Shown: one piece after another, positions 1 to 12,983 of the stretch
Position numbering within the stretch: the first letter of the stretch is position 1
How the letters are laid out: the number at the start of each line of letters is the position of its first letter
Origin: Caprella mutica
Lineage: Eukaryota; Arthropoda; Malacostraca; Amphipoda; Caprellidae
Assembly: GCA_947561585.1 (NCBI GenBank)
Contig: CANNZV010002301.1
Location: 62,001-126,000, forward strand
Length of the DNA stretch: 64,000 nucleotides
Direction: 5' to 3'
The notes under the pieces: model-generated
What the model was told of the DNA's origin: nothing
Databases searched by the model: none
The model's input: the letters and a program-made list of their open reading frames with translations, nothing else
Position numbers and translations under genes: made by a program

Positions 1-931
1 TGTTGCGATTATATTTGTTTCCATTATATTTAAAATTTATTATATAAATAGAAAATATGAATTTGTTTCACAAGTTTTATTTATCATTTCAATAGCAAAT
101 TTTATATAGTAATATAAATAGTAATAAATTATTGTATGTTTAATATATGAGCAAAACAAAAAAATATGACTGGGAATCAAATGACCAGGGAACAAGACCG
201 GGGATTAAATGGTATGGGGATTAATGACGGGGGATCTAAAGACCAAGGATCAAATCACCGGGGATCAATTAACCGGCCACCTTACAAAATACAGTACCGT
301 AGTCAAGCCTTCCCGTACATTCTGATAGTCAAACTCATTAAGGTTAAGAACTATGTCACGCTGTAACATTTATGATACCATATAATTCAATGACTAAAAT
401 AATTGTCATGATAACAAAAAATCTGGATAAAGAAATTCGAAAAACAGAAAAATACGGGTGATTTAAAATCACCCCCTTAACAAAAATATGGGATACAAAA
501 AATCCGGGTTACAAACAAATTCGATACAAAAATATCCGGGAGAAAAAAATATCCAAGATACGAAAAAAGTCACCTTTTATGTTTGTTATCTGGATTATTT
601 GTATGTGGAACTCCCTGTTATCTGGAATTAAAAGGAATAAATCGCATATAAAATGTTGAAGCGTGACATTTTCCTTGCAACAAACAAACACACAATTACA
701 CACTGTGTATTATTATACATTATAAACTATAGGGTGGTGGTTCTTTCCTTAATATGATAATAGGGTGAATTATTATTCCACGCTCAGAATAATAGTTGCT
801 TATTTTTGCGGTACTTCTTTTCTGACCGGAAGTAATTACAAGGAATGGGTCAGGGTAAATAAAAACAGAAAAACTTTTAGGAAGAGAGAGAGAGAGAGAG
901 ATCATTAGTTGATTGTGTTTGGAGTCCGAGG
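1..931. other. AT-rich spacer, no gene
   Basis: No coding pattern is visible. The one short + frame (166-366) is low-complexity and rich in Gly and Asn, with repeated GGGGAT-type words. It resembles no family I know. A short AG dinucleotide run sits near 883-901. Confidence 0.6.
883..901. repeat. (AG)n microsatellite
   Basis: An uninterrupted AG dinucleotide run of about nine units. Confidence 0.9.
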
Positions 932-1571
932 GTAGAGTGGAGTACTTATGTTGTACTTCATCTGGTACTTTTATTTGTACTTAAGGTAGAGTAGAGTACT
1001 TATGTTGTATTTCATCTGGTACTTATATTTGTACTTAAGGTAAAAGAGAGTACTTATGTTTTACTTCATCTGGTACTTTTATTTGTACTAAGGTAGAGTG
1101 GAGTACTTATGTTGTACTTCATCTGGTACTTTTATTTGTACTTAAGGTAGAGTGGAGTACTTATGTTGTATTTCATCTGGTACTTTTATTTGTACTTAAG
1201 GTAGATAGGAGTACCTATGTTGTATTTCATCTGGTACTTTTATTTGTACTTAAGGTAGAGTAGAGTACTTACATTGTACCGAATCTGGTACTTTTATTTG
1301 TACTAAGGTAGAGTGGAGTACTTATGTTGTACTTCATCTGGTACTTTTATTTGTACTTAAGGTAGAGTGGAGTACTTATGTTGTATTTCATCTGGTACTT
1401 TTATTTGTACTTAAGGTAGATAGGAGTACCTATGTTGTATTTCATCTGGTACTTTTATTTGTACTTAAGGTAGAGTAGAGTACTTACATTGTACCTAATC
1501 TGGTACTTTTATTTCTACTAATGTAGAGTAGAGTACTTATATCATATTTCTAATGGTACTTTTATTTCTAG
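932..1571. repeat. 54-bp minisatellite with four-unit higher-order repeat
   Basis: About twelve copies of a 53-54 bp unit built around GTACTTATGTTGTACTTCAT and CTGGTACTTTTATTTGTACT. Unit variants recur in order. Units 4-7 (from about 1091) and units 8-11 (from about 1307) carry the same series of diagnostic changes, namely a shortened 'GTACTAAGG' junction, 'GATAGGAGTACC' and 'TACATTGTACC'. A block of about 215 bp was therefore duplicated as a whole. Confidence 0.9.
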
Positions 1572-4500
1572 ATACTTGTAGAAATAAAATTATTATTATA
1601 CATTATTCCTCACAGAAATTTACGATTTACGCCCCAAGCAATAAAAACATTGTACTGGTTGAAGTTTTAGTAAACTTTTTATTATTTTATTCCATATTAA
1701 TTTTACATAGTGAAATAATTAGGTAATTATGTAATACATATTCAACGAATTATGTAGCCATGTTAATTAGAAAAAATATAGTATAAACTATTTTTTGATA
1801 ATAAGTCGTATATTTCAAGCTCTTTATATTTTTTAATAAATTTCTCTTCGAAACTATATATCAAAATATCCAGTTTAAGTTTTTTAATTGTAAGACTATA
1901 TCTTAAAACAAAAATTACATTATAATCAATATTTAACTCTTTTTTTTCATATATGATCGAAAAGGGGAATCTGTTCGATGACTGGATATTTATACTTTAT
2001 TTAGATAATAAAATTTCATTACCTTAATTCTAAAACACAATGCGTGCTACCTACCACAATAATCTGAAATAATATTAATTAGTTGTTCGCGACTGAGGTA
2101 AAGATGCCGTAATGTAATATTCATTATTTTAATTACGGAGCTATTTTCAATTAGTAAAGAATTATAATTCTCAGTATTTCCTATCGATTTCAATCGAGAA
2201 AAATGATGAACTTGAAAGAAAATATCACTGTGAAAAAACAAACAGAAGATGAATAGATTGCTTGAGATCGTATATTCGTTTTAAAAACACCGAATGGAAT
2301 CTACACAATTAATTTGTTTATTAATTAACTCTCGATGTTTTAGCTATTATTGTAAACTGATTTAATTGATCCTAAAAAATAAATTGAAAGAATTATTTCA
2401 ATTTAATTTGAGGTTTAAAAAATAATGGAATAGACTTCATTTCCCTGTATACCATACATTAAATATAACGGTTATATATATTCATAGTACAACCCTCACA
2501 AACTTTTATCTAATAGCTACGAAGTCTATTAACATTGAACTATCATTGTACTAGAAACAATTTTAATCTCATAGGCTTTCAAAACAAAACTAATATAGAG
2601 GCTTAAACTGAAGCTTACCATGAAACGCATTTATGAAGCTAGATTAAACGACTGCCCTTTATTAGTATTGGGGATTAGCCTCTTCCTACACTAGCGATAA
2701 TACTCCGAAAATACACATTAAAGATTGCTATGAACATTCAATGATGTGTATGTAGCTTGTGGTATAGATATTTTATAACTATCAGAGATATAATATTTGT
2801 ACAGTTAAAAATGGAATTTCTGCGAGTTATTTTTAATATTTTTACTAGTACAGTACCTGTTGCTCATTCATTGATAATATAATTCAAATAATATAATGGG
2901 TTTGGATTATAGCTAATTAAATCCATACATAAATATAATATGCATAAATACTTTTACAATTTTTTTTACTCTCAAAAATCAAAACTATGAATTTTTGAAT
3001 TATTTATTATTTTGTCATCTAGTTTGTGTTTCTTTGATTTCTTGTTTTTTTACCAACCTTTTGAGGCGCTGTTACTGTTTAGCAGCCATTTTGTGTCTGA
3101 CTGACAAGGCTTTTTTTATATTAGTGTATAATGATATAGATTATTTCATAAATGGAGAGTTACTTATTCGCTTACAGGTATGTATATATAAATTATAAAT
3201 ACCTGTACTGTTATGTATTGCCGTTTACAAAATGTACGTGCGAATTTGTGGTCGTACATTTTGACTTTGAAAAAAAAAAAAAAAAAAATTGCGGGATACT
3301 TTTCCTTTACATTAAATAAGTGTTAAAGGCTATTAAAATGAACAGCACCACATCCACTGAGATATGCTAATTCCATCAAACTGACAGTATATTTAAATAG
3401 AAAGTAACAATTCATTAATTAATGACGTATTTATATTAAGTAAATTAAAATCCTCTATTGAAATATTACTTAATTCACTATAAAAAAATATTTATGCTAT
3501 AATTTGTGTGTCTTTTATCATGTATGCATTATTTACAATAAATTTGAAATTGATTGTAAATTGAATTAATAAAAACTGGTATCCAAAAATTAATAAATAT
3601 TGTTTTTAAAAATTTCAGCCATTTTTCGAACAAATTTGTACGAATATTATACACCAAATAGTGATAGGTATATTTCTGTTCATAAAGTAAATTGAAGAAA
3701 GTCATGTTTTGATCGGAATTTATATATTTGTAATCCTGTTAATGGATTAGAATTTATACCATAAATTAATAGTATAATCTTGTTATTCGCATAACTAAAA
3801 AGTATTCAACCAAATTGCCTGAAATTTGGTGGGACGTTTGGTCATTGTCCAGGAACCGTTTGATCAGATTTTGAGAGCGATCGGGTTAAGGGTCAAGGTC
3901 ATGAAAAGGTCAGAGTCGATGGAAGTGGCGGTAAAGGTATGCGCTCTACGAGTCCCCATTTTAGTTTTATATCTATCTAGAACTGTATTCTAAATTTACT
4001 AAAAAATGTATAAGCAATTAATTCCGGTTTGAATTTAAATTGTATTTTATCAGTTTGTTATGACTAGATATTTTTCTATATAAGGTATGAACATTTTTAT
4101 GCCGAATATATAACGATACATTGTTAATTCTAAATTGCTATTCAAAAAGGCGTATAATCGAAAACTATTGTATATTTATTTGTTCTACTGGAATGAGTAA
4201 TACTCAACATATATTTCATAAACATTGAAAGTACTCTATTAATTAATTACTTTATTTATTAAGTACTTTTCTAATTCAATTAATCGAATGATATTCTTTT
4301 GCAATATCTAAATGGAGTATAAAATGATCGTACTACGAGTCGATTTTAGATTTTTATTGAAATATCCAAAGTGCACATAATTAATAGTTCTAATATGAAC
4401 CGTTTCTCTTTCAAAACGAATAGAAAACCCTGAATTAAAGGATTGAATATCAGGATAAATTAAATGCATTTAACATCCCTTAACAAGCTATCAAACATTG

Positions 4501-5606
4501 CATTCACTCGAATTAATCAAATATTGGAACATTAATAAGCTACTCAATCGGAATTAACGAACGACATGGAACGTACGAAAAAAAGACACTCCACTTCATT
4601 TAAACAACTTGTATTTAATAAAGACTCCATATTTATATTATTTAAATATATATGATGAGGAATTCAGAGTACAGTTTTCAATGTAATATTTTATTATATA
4701 TCAGTTACTTAATGAAGGTTTAATATTTGTTTTATTGCTGTTCAATAGACGGATTAATGAAGGAAGAAAATGTAAGTAGGAAAGGAAGGTCATATTCTAT
4801 CATTTTGAAGTTTCGGTGTAAATCATTATTGATAATATTGAATTGAATGAATTCTTCATCTTTATGATTTTTATAATAGCTATATATTCATAAAATAGTT
4901 TTATATCCCAAATTATTTATTAACGATCAATTATAAGCAGGTTAAATTTTTCATTTTACAAAATTTTATAAAAATTCTTCAAATTTATTAGAAATTCGAA
5001 TCACGTTAATTTCAATTTATAATTTAATACATTCAATATACAGTAGCTATATTATAAATATACGAATTCGAACATTTGAGAATTTCATTCTAGAGAGCAC
5101 TGTTCGGACTTGAGGTATAACTTAACTAACTTAACTCATTTATAAGTACTAGACCTTATGATAGAAAAGTTACTATCAATTTCTCTCTGGTTCTTCACAT
5201 GGTATTGTGTGCCTCTTCCATTATTATGCACTTTAAATAGAACACATAGTTGTTATCTACTCCTTTTACAACTTTTCCAATCAGTTCACGTTTTTGCATG
5301 TCGTATAGTTACCTTCCATTTTGAATTTAGTGACATTTATTATAGGCACGGATTATACCATTCAAACTAATTAAAATCTGAAAAAGAAGAAAAAAATGTA
5401 GAATATGCTAACATGACCAACCTCTCAAATTAGGTGTGTTTCCATGTCTTGAGTATAAAAAATGAGGCTAAATTTGTGGAAGTCCAAAATATAGAAAATC
5501 CAAATTATGCTTTGTTCGGTATTAAATATTTTTTACTGTACTTAAATTTATTACAGAAAAGGAGTGTAATTTTACTACATGTAGTATATATGGAAATATT
5601 AATTTT
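1572..5606. other. AT-rich non-coding stretch
   Basis: No exon-like frame. It holds an A19 run (3270-3288) and one copy of a dispersed repeat at about 3800-3958, listed separately. Short frames such as 2995-3198 and 5158-5370 are hydrophobic AT-driven translations without family resemblance. Confidence 0.55.
3800..3958 (-). repeat. Dispersed repeat with 'GGTCAAGGTCATG' core (copy 1)
   Basis: Contains words for 'CCAAATTGCCTGAAATTTGG' and 'GGGTCAAGGTCATGAAAAGG', then 'GTATGCGCTCTACGAG'. The same words occur in reverse complement at 24748-25022 and 29470-29665. Similar sequence words are, to my knowledge, common in invertebrate repeats, but I cannot name the class. Confidence 0.6.
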
Positions 5607-5610
5607 TAAT

Positions 5611-5810
5611 TTACATATTTTATTTTATTTTAATTTACATATTTTATTTTAATTTACATATTTTATTTTAATTTACATATTTTATTTTAATTTACATATT
5701 TTATTTTAATTTACATATTTTATTTTAATTTACATATTTCATTTTAATTTACATATTTTATTTTAATTTACATATTTTATTTCAATTTAATTTAGTTTTA
5801 ATTTACATAT
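5611..5810. repeat. 19-bp AT-rich tandem repeat
   Basis: About ten copies of TTACATATTTTATTTTAAT with few changes. It ends just before the 3' terminus of a Helitron-like element at 5813. Confidence 0.9.
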
Positions 5811-5812
5811 TG

Positions 5813-6405
5813 CTAGTGTAATTTCCTGTTAAGAATAACGAGTCATCATCAATACCCATTCATAACCCGTTATTAGGTTACTAGTGTACTTTCCCGTTAA
5901 AAATAACGGATCATCATCAATACCAATATATTATATACCTGTTAATAGGTTACTTTTAATGAATTCAATTTAAATTAAATTTTCTTCAAAGTCTAAATTA
6001 TTTTTTAGATAAAATACATTTAAAAATTGAATAAAAGCACGGAAATTTAAATATCAAGTCAATATATTACCGTGCGTATCATAGTTACATTCTTCATGTT
6101 TAATACCCGTCAAGTAAAATCGGACACCAAATCCATAAATAAAAAATAAAAAAATGAACACACTAAGGAAATTATTAGTATAGATTTTTAATGAATTCAA
6201 TTAAAATTAAATTTTCTCCATGGTCTAATTTATTTTATAGATAAAATACATTTTAAAATTGAATAATAACAGGGAAATTTAAATATTGAGTCAATATATT
6301 CCTGAGCATTTCATAGTTACATTCTTTACGATTAATACCTACCCGTCGTGTAGAAGCAGGCACCAAATAAATAAATAAACACACTACTGGTATTATTAGG
6401 ATAGA
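5813..6405 (-). mobile_element. Older non-autonomous Helitron-like copy, split by a younger copy
   Basis: On the minus strand the element starts near 6405 with TCTATCCTAATAATACC and ends at 5813 in CTAG, preceded by a short hairpin. This fits the Helitron end rules (5' TC, 3' hairpin plus CTRR). It is present as two parts, 5813-5880 and 6185-6405, which join at the expected point of the family consensus. The two parts are separated exactly by the younger copy at 5881-6184. There is no Rep/helicase coding sequence, so it is non-autonomous. Confidence 0.8.
5881..6184 (-). mobile_element. Younger non-autonomous Helitron-like copy nested in 5813-6405
   Basis: About 304 bp. The minus-strand 5' end is TCTATACTAATAATTTCC at 6184. 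The 3' end at 5881 reads hairpin (CCGTTA..TAACGG type) then AAAGTACACTAG. The host bases are A at 5880 and T at 6185, the A|T target typical of Helitrons, without target-site duplication. The same termini recur at 23403-23680. Confidence 0.85.
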
Positions 6406-6575
6406 TCCATATTGAAATGATATTCTATCATTATTGATCTATTCAATAACCAAACCGTACAGTAAATTTCTCAAGTGAATTATTTGATTATTATTACAAT
6501 CCCTATTAATAATATTGCTTCAATTTGAAGTTATTCAGTTGTACGTAATCCTATGCAGCTCTAGTTCCTTTGAGC

Positions 6576-7058
6576 AACATTGTTCCAATATTGGGACAAC
6601 ATTGCCTCAATATTGTAACAACATTGTCCCAATTTTGTTAGAACATTGCCAATATTGATACAACATTGCCCCAATAATGTTACAACATTGCCCCAATAGC
6701 ATTACAACATTGCCCCAATAATGTTACAACATTGCCCCAATAATGTTACAACATTGCCCCAATAACATTACAACATTGCCCCAAAAATGTTACAACATTG
6801 CCCCAATAATGTTATAACATTACCCCAATAATGTTACAACATTGCCCCAATAACGTTACAACATTGCCCCAATAACGTTACAACATTGTCCCAATAACTT
6901 TACAACATTGCCCTAATAATGTTACAACATTGCCCCAATAACGTTACAACATTGCCCCAATAACGTTACAACATTGCCCCAATAACGTTACAACATTTCC
7001 CCAATAACGTTACAACATTGCCCGAATATTGTTAGAACATTGCCAATATTGATACAAT
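6576..7058. repeat. 22-bp minisatellite
   Basis: About twenty copies of the unit CCCCAATAATGTTACAAC plus ATTG. Variants have AACG or AACA in place of AATG. The variant TTGTTAGAACATTGCCAATA is found near both ends (about 6638 and 7030). The CAACATTG word links it to the arrays at 20879-21669 and 49930-50105. Confidence 0.9.
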
Positions 7059-8177
7059 GTATACGTGTTGCAAGCAACTATGCAACTTTATTTATCATTC
7101 TACATTAAAGCACAAATTTAAATATGAAAGATCCCATTATAAATTGCGAAAGAGAATTATTTTCAATCTAATAATTCATAATTCTAAAAAAAAACTGTTC
7201 AACCTATAAAATTCTCTTTTTCATCTTTCACGGGTATTTGATAGATAATTCAGTAATGGTAATTTTAAGCTACTTTGCTGTTTCTTTGAAGTTCCCCGGG
7301 AAATCTCATTACACTTTCTCCGAGATTCAAATTCACTTACCTCCTAATTTTAAAGCCGACAAGTCAGCTAAGGAGTTAAACCCTGTGACAATAAATTGCA
7401 GAATACCGAGCAAATAGCTCTCGTTTTTAACTCACCATAATCCGCTTATGTTCTAGAGCTCCCATCCTGAATAAATTAGTTCACAGTCTTTGGAATCTTC
7501 TCTAAAGAATGTTCATAAAAATTGAATTATCTGTTCAAAGGATAATCTCCGTGTCGGGGAAAAGAATCACTGAAAAAGCAAACTGTTACCGAGTTTATAC
7601 AGGACATTTATTTCATCTCCTAACGAAGGACTAAAGCATTTGTGATTCTAAACTAAAAATGTAGGAGTTGTGCAATATACTGTATTCAAAATGTTTATAG
7701 GAAACCGAAGCGAAATAACTTTATTCGAAAATGTTCAATGCAGATCCCGACACTTCAATCAACTTTTTTCACAGAGTACAATCCGTTGTCCCTCCATTTT
7801 AGTCTGTAGAACCTGCAAAAATCAGAAGGAAAAATATTTGGCAAAAAAGGTTAGACGATTTAGGTGGTCCATTCTTTCTAAATTTTCTTAGAGTCTGCTG
7901 TAAATTTGTCCCGTGTCGTGTATTCTAGCTATATGTTTAAATTCACTTTAAAAAATGGTATTAGGATAATTTTATATTAAATTAACAACAGTTTTTATTT
8001 GACCTCTTGTGCCCTGAATGATTTTAGCGTGAATTTTTTTTTGTGAATTTCTTGTAACAAATGGGTATAGAAACCATATATGAAACCGTAAAAAAATATA
8101 TTTTTAATTAAAAACATAATAAAGAAAAAATTCACATTTGTGCTTAACTATTGTAATCATACATAGATTATAAGTAA
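7059..8177. other. Non-coding stretch
   Basis: No gene recognised. A frame at 7670-7891 (73 codons) has no family resemblance. The part from 7260 to 7560 is less AT-rich than its surroundings but carries no sustained frame. Confidence 0.5.
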
Positions 8178-8677
8178 CTAGTTTACTTTCCCGTTAAAAA
8201 TAACGGGTCAACCATCAATACCAATTTATTACCCGTTAAGGTTGCTTCAAACATCACCGATATACGTCCGGCACGTCGACGGTCCGTCTCCGTCACTCTC
8301 CTCTCAGTGATTCAGTGTCCGTGAAAAAATATATCGTTACTTTAATTTCAACGGACCTATTCACACAGTACCGGCTCTCCTCAGTGATAAGAAATCACTG
8401 ACCGGTGACGTCCCGGATGGATATCGGTGATGTGTGAAGTAGCCTTAAATTATTGTGTTACTTTTAATGAAACAATTAAAATTATTTTTTCTCCATAGTC
8501 TAATTTATTTTATAGATACAATACATTAAAATAATTTAATAAAAACTGAGGAATTTAAATATCAAGTCAATATATTCCCGTGCGTATCATAGTTACATTC
8601 TTCATGCTTAATACCCGTCGTGTAAAAGCGAACACCAAATAAATAAATAAACACACTACTGGTATTATTAGGATAGA
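8178..8677 (-). mobile_element. Helitron-like copy interrupted by a foldback element
   Basis: The CTAG 3' end is at 8178-8181 (preceded by A), with the hairpin CCCGTTAAAAATAACGGG just inside. The minus-strand 5' end TCTATCCTAATAATACC is at 8677. The body matches the copies at 5881, 23403 and 56589 apart from an insertion at about 8240-8444. Confidence 0.8.
8240..8444. mobile_element. MITE with TTAA/TTA flanks (copy 1), nested in a Helitron-like copy
   Basis: About 205 bp with imperfect terminal inverted repeats: GGTTGCTTCAAACATCACCG on the left against the complement of TGATGTGTGAAGTAGCC on the right. It is flanked by TTAA on both sides. Further inverted pairs (GTCCGTCTCCGTCACTCTCC) and CACTGA words lie inside. 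A second copy is at 23098-23292. The target suggests a PIF/Harbinger-like (TTA) or TTAA-specific (piggyBac-like) origin, and I cannot decide between them. Confidence 0.75.
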
Positions 8678-9431
8678 TATTATTTTCATTGTCTCCACAT
8701 TGATTTATATTAAATATTAATTTTCAAATTTACTTCATATCATTTTTAACTACTTATAAATACGATATTTATATTAATTCTAAGTTGGGTACACTTTTCG
8801 TGGGTCACCCTGTATAACGAGCGTAAAAAAAATCCAATATTTAATGCAACCAAATTACTTAAAAGTATTCTTAATTTCACAGTCACTCATGGAGAATATT
8901 TTGTACTGAAAAAATAATTTTTTATCTTAGAATTTTTTCCAATAAAAAGAAGTTTTTAATGGAAAATATAATAAGTTGGATGGCTTTTGAAAATGCCAAA
9001 TATCTTTCAGTTCTAATAAAAGAAGTTAAAACAACATTCAGTCTTGTGTTTTTGGCCATGTCTGTGAACAAGAGCTCTAAAATAGCTATTAAAAAGATCA
9101 TTATTTTGTTCACATGAAAAGCACCTGAAATTTCGTCAGAAAAGAGTCAAATACGAGTCATCAAAGTTTAGATTTATTAATTCACAGATTAGGACGTCAT
9201 CAAAAACCTAAAATATTCATGTCTCTTACCTTTAAATTTTTTTTTTAATATTGCATTTATAGAAAAGAATTCAAATAAATTATAAATATTATTATAATAA
9301 ATAGGAAGTGTGAAACTGAGGCTACATGTATTAAAACCGTTTGTGATGTCAAAATGAAGTACCAATGCTGAATGTTTGTGTATATTCTAAAATGATATAT
9401 AACCACATTCAGAAAATATAGTAGATAGTTC

Positions 9432-9513
9432 ATCTGCTCCATAATAAGAGCCGTGCCCGTCTGTCGGTCCGTCCGTTTTCCTTTCTTTACTGTATTTCGG
9501 TGTGTCACAAAAT
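9432..9513 (-). repeat. Dispersed repeat ending in GGCTCTTATTAT (copy 1)
   Basis: On the minus strand it reads GTGACACACC, a GACGGAC-rich segment, then GGCACGGCTCTTATTATGG. It matches the + strand fragments at 12984-13036 and 13126-13172. The common 3' end suggests a transposable-element family, with class unknown. Confidence 0.55.
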
Positions 9514-10529
9514 GGGCTAAACAGACATTCCATCAACAGCACCTTATAAAGTTGGTGGAATTTTTTTTTTAAATCATAGTTGCCTTTTATGAGTTTTTTT
9601 CAAATATAATATATTGTATAATTATAATTATAATCCTAAAAATATCAATTGAATTCTCAATGAATGAGCAACTAGTAATTCCCAATCGTCACATGGTTAA
9701 TCTATTGCCTAGCTGTCTGTATCCATATGACGAATGCTTTAAGTCAGAAAATCACGCATTGAGTTTCTGTGTCAAATTGCAGTGAAGGATATTCTCCCCA
9801 TTGTCCCGTAATGCAAAGTCAATAGGTGAACACTCCAGGTGATATATTGCCTCACTGAAATCGATCAGCGACTCTTGCCAACAACATTTCACGGAAAGAT
9901 TTCAGAGAAGGATTTATCCTGTAAATCTAGACATCCATTTAACACTTTTTTCCTGAAAAAGACATTGATTTTCCATTCAATTTTTAACTGATAAAACATC
10001 TGAAGGTTTTAGGGTAGTTAAATAACATGTGGTAGGGACTCGAAAAGGTCCTGATTTTTTATATATGGGCGGATTCAGAGTTTCATTTTGCAATATTCTT
10101 TCTTTCAATAAAGTTTTACGAATGTTTCATTATATTTTTGAAATAATAGCCAAATGACTTCTGTTCTCCATATGTACTCATTTTATACTTAATTTCTAAC
10201 AATTTGCGTGTAGTTTTCAATTATCTCCATCAGAAGTCACCATCAGACATGAACTTCTGAACGCTGAATCTGCCAAGTTTTAGGTTTTAATTCATTTTGT
10301 TCTTAAGTCTCAGTACACATTTACTTATTTCCTTTAATTTACTGTTAATTTAAACAAATATAAATACAGACCATGTTGTAAAATATATTATTCAGTGACC
10401 CAATTTCCTATTCCATTGATATTATTTTACGCTGCTACAGAATATAACGGGATCCAATTTATTCAATAAATGGTCTGAAGATCTTGTTGTCTTCGTGTCG
10501 CCCCCCTCCTTCATTTGATATATAACGAT

Positions 10530-10960
10530 TTAATTAATTATTCTTATACTCGTTTGCAGATGTTGTCGCACTGACATGCAAATATTTAATTATAATTATT
10601 CCACTTGAATTAGAATTAGCATCTAATGGAATACGGATTGATTGTTTGAAATGACAATGTAAGTTAGTGGAATTAGCCGATCTAATTAAAAGACTTCCAT
10701 GAACTGCTTGAACAGCTCAGCTTGCTTCAAATTGACTGCAATCCATCTTCTTCAGCATTGAAATGCTTGTACCGACCCTTTTCACAACAGCTGACGAAAG
10801 ATTAATCTAATTGCAGTATTTCTAGGAACTACCAGAGGAGAAATTGTCCATTTGCAACCAGCATGGAATTGCAGGAGAAAGAACAATTACCTCGTAAACT
10901 GTAGCGTAATTAGTGCGACTGAACCAAGCTCCGGAGAAATTCTCGCGATGAATAAAAGAT
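10530..10960. promoter_or_regulatory. Candidate conserved non-coding / enhancer-like island
   Basis: A region with less extreme AT content and no open frame. It contains an octamer-type POU site ATGCAAAT (about 10577) and many TAATTA or ATTAG homeodomain-type cores, for example TTAATTAATTATTC and AATTAGCC. This rests on motif density only; no comparison was possible. Confidence 0.25.
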
Positions 10961-11689
10961 TGTAAAACGAACCCAGAGCAAGTGTATAAACATTGCCTAT
11001 ATGAAGGCGTTATTTATCATGTTTGTTCTATCTAAACTGCGGGGTGTTCTGCAAATAGTTCAAACAATTCAATTTGCAAAGAAACGCGTTGCAATTTACT
11101 TTGGTTGTTTTTGCCTTTTAGAATAATAGCATGCAGTTTGGTAGTGAATGAGTTGAAGCTTTTTTGGGGCTTAAAATAGGGCTAGAAACTACCAATGTGA
11201 AAAAATTAAAAGTGTTGATAAGGATTATTGAATAAGTTTTTATGACATCGAAGATACTCTCTAAATATGAACTTTAATTCGCTGTAATCAATGTTCCAAA
11301 TAATGACAACAACAATAATTTATATAAATGATGATTAGTAATATTAGTAATTGCTAAATAGATTTCTAAATGATAATCATTTATCTGAACATTAATCATC
11401 CCTAGGCATATTCCTGAAAATGGATCAAAAAGAAATATTCACTTATGAAATGTGGATCTAAAGAATAATTTACAATATATTGTGAACATTCACGTATTGT
11501 GAACATTGTTCCTGTTGCAATGTGCACTATAATATATTAATCTTGCCACCTAATTATTCATGCTACAGTTCGGCATGTAAGATCAAAGTGAGTGTGTCGG
11601 ACTGAAGTAAGTCATGGTAGTGTGATGAGACAGAATGTAATACGTAACATACACATATATACCCACTACATCTCTCATGCATACAAAGT

Positions 11690-12060
11690 GAACCTAATTG
11701 TACCTCATAATCAGGTCGATTGGACTCGAATTACCCCATCTAACAATGTAATTTGACTGCCATTGCCACTCGATAATGTGTTGATTGTGCATCTGATTGA
11801 TAATGTTTGGCGATAATGTTTCCCTCTTCTTCGTTCCGTGGTAATGCATTTCTAGCGACTTTTCCAGTCCAGCGTTCTCATAAAGCATTCTGCTAGCATT
11901 TCTATCGCTCAGCTGCACTTGGAAATGATTCAATGAATGAAATAAGAACAACTGTATTTACTGAGGTCACGGATTAATTTAGTTGAATAAAATCATAGCG
12001 TTCACCCCTTCTCAGATAAGAAATGCAGTGAAAAGATACAGAATGACGAAGAAAATGACT
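11690..12060. promoter_or_regulatory. Candidate regulatory island or unrecognised ORF
   Basis: A less AT-rich block containing several GATAATG words and an E-box CAGCTG. An 85-codon minus frame (11951-11694) spans it but has no recognisable domain and no convincing splice context. I cannot separate a conserved element from an unknown exon. Confidence 0.2.
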
Positions 12061-12983
12061 GAAAAATTTGCGAAGGGTGTTGACAAGGCACGATGAATGT
12101 CCAAGTGCAACTGAGTGGTAGGAATGTGCTTTATTAAACACGTGTTAGTCGAGCCTAAGCCAACCGTCAACGCGGTCAGCATACTGTCAGGGACTTGAGT
12201 TTTTTTAAACACTAGACTGTAGAAGTAACTAGAACTGCATCACCACCAATCTGACCAGTCTTTTATTTATTAGAGATTAATTGTTAATTAATAATTCTAA
12301 TTTACTAAATATATGTATATTACTTATTATTTATTTATGTGTCACTAATTTTTTTATTATTTTTAAATGTTCAGGAAGAAATTGAAATTATTAATGAGTG
12401 ATCTACTAAACTTTATAGATTAGTTTTTGATTTATTTAGACATATAACTAACAAAAACAAGCATACGAAAAAACAAAAACAATTAGTTTCCGTTTCATTA
12501 ATAAGACTTTCTATACGGAGCAATGATACAGTATATATCAGCATGGAATAATAAGCTTGGAAATAGCCAATTGGCTCGGTATAAATTTTTCTCACATAAA
12601 TGATATCATGAATATTAACAATCATACACACTGCGCTTGATTGTGTGCTATTTTTTTCATTCAATACGGAAAAAAAGAGGATATCCTTATTAAAAAATAA
12701 CTGATTGGAAATAAATAAAGAAATCAATTATACTTTGTGGAAACTCTGTAAATCCACACTGGGTAGTTGATACTTTATAATTTTTATATTAACTAACTAG
12801 TTCAGTACCTGTTATTGAATCTGAATTTTATTCTTATGCAAGTATGTATTATGGATACACATATTCTGATTGAACAAAAATATATAATTTTTTTTAATAA
12901 TTAGTGTCAATATTATTGTAGCCCGTAGTCATGATTCTGCCACAAATGAATTGTTTCTCCTTTTAATATGTATTTCTTAATAA

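Noticed and set aside
166..366. 66-codon frame at the left end
   Set aside because: Low-complexity, repeat-like (GGGGAT words), with no domain or splice features.
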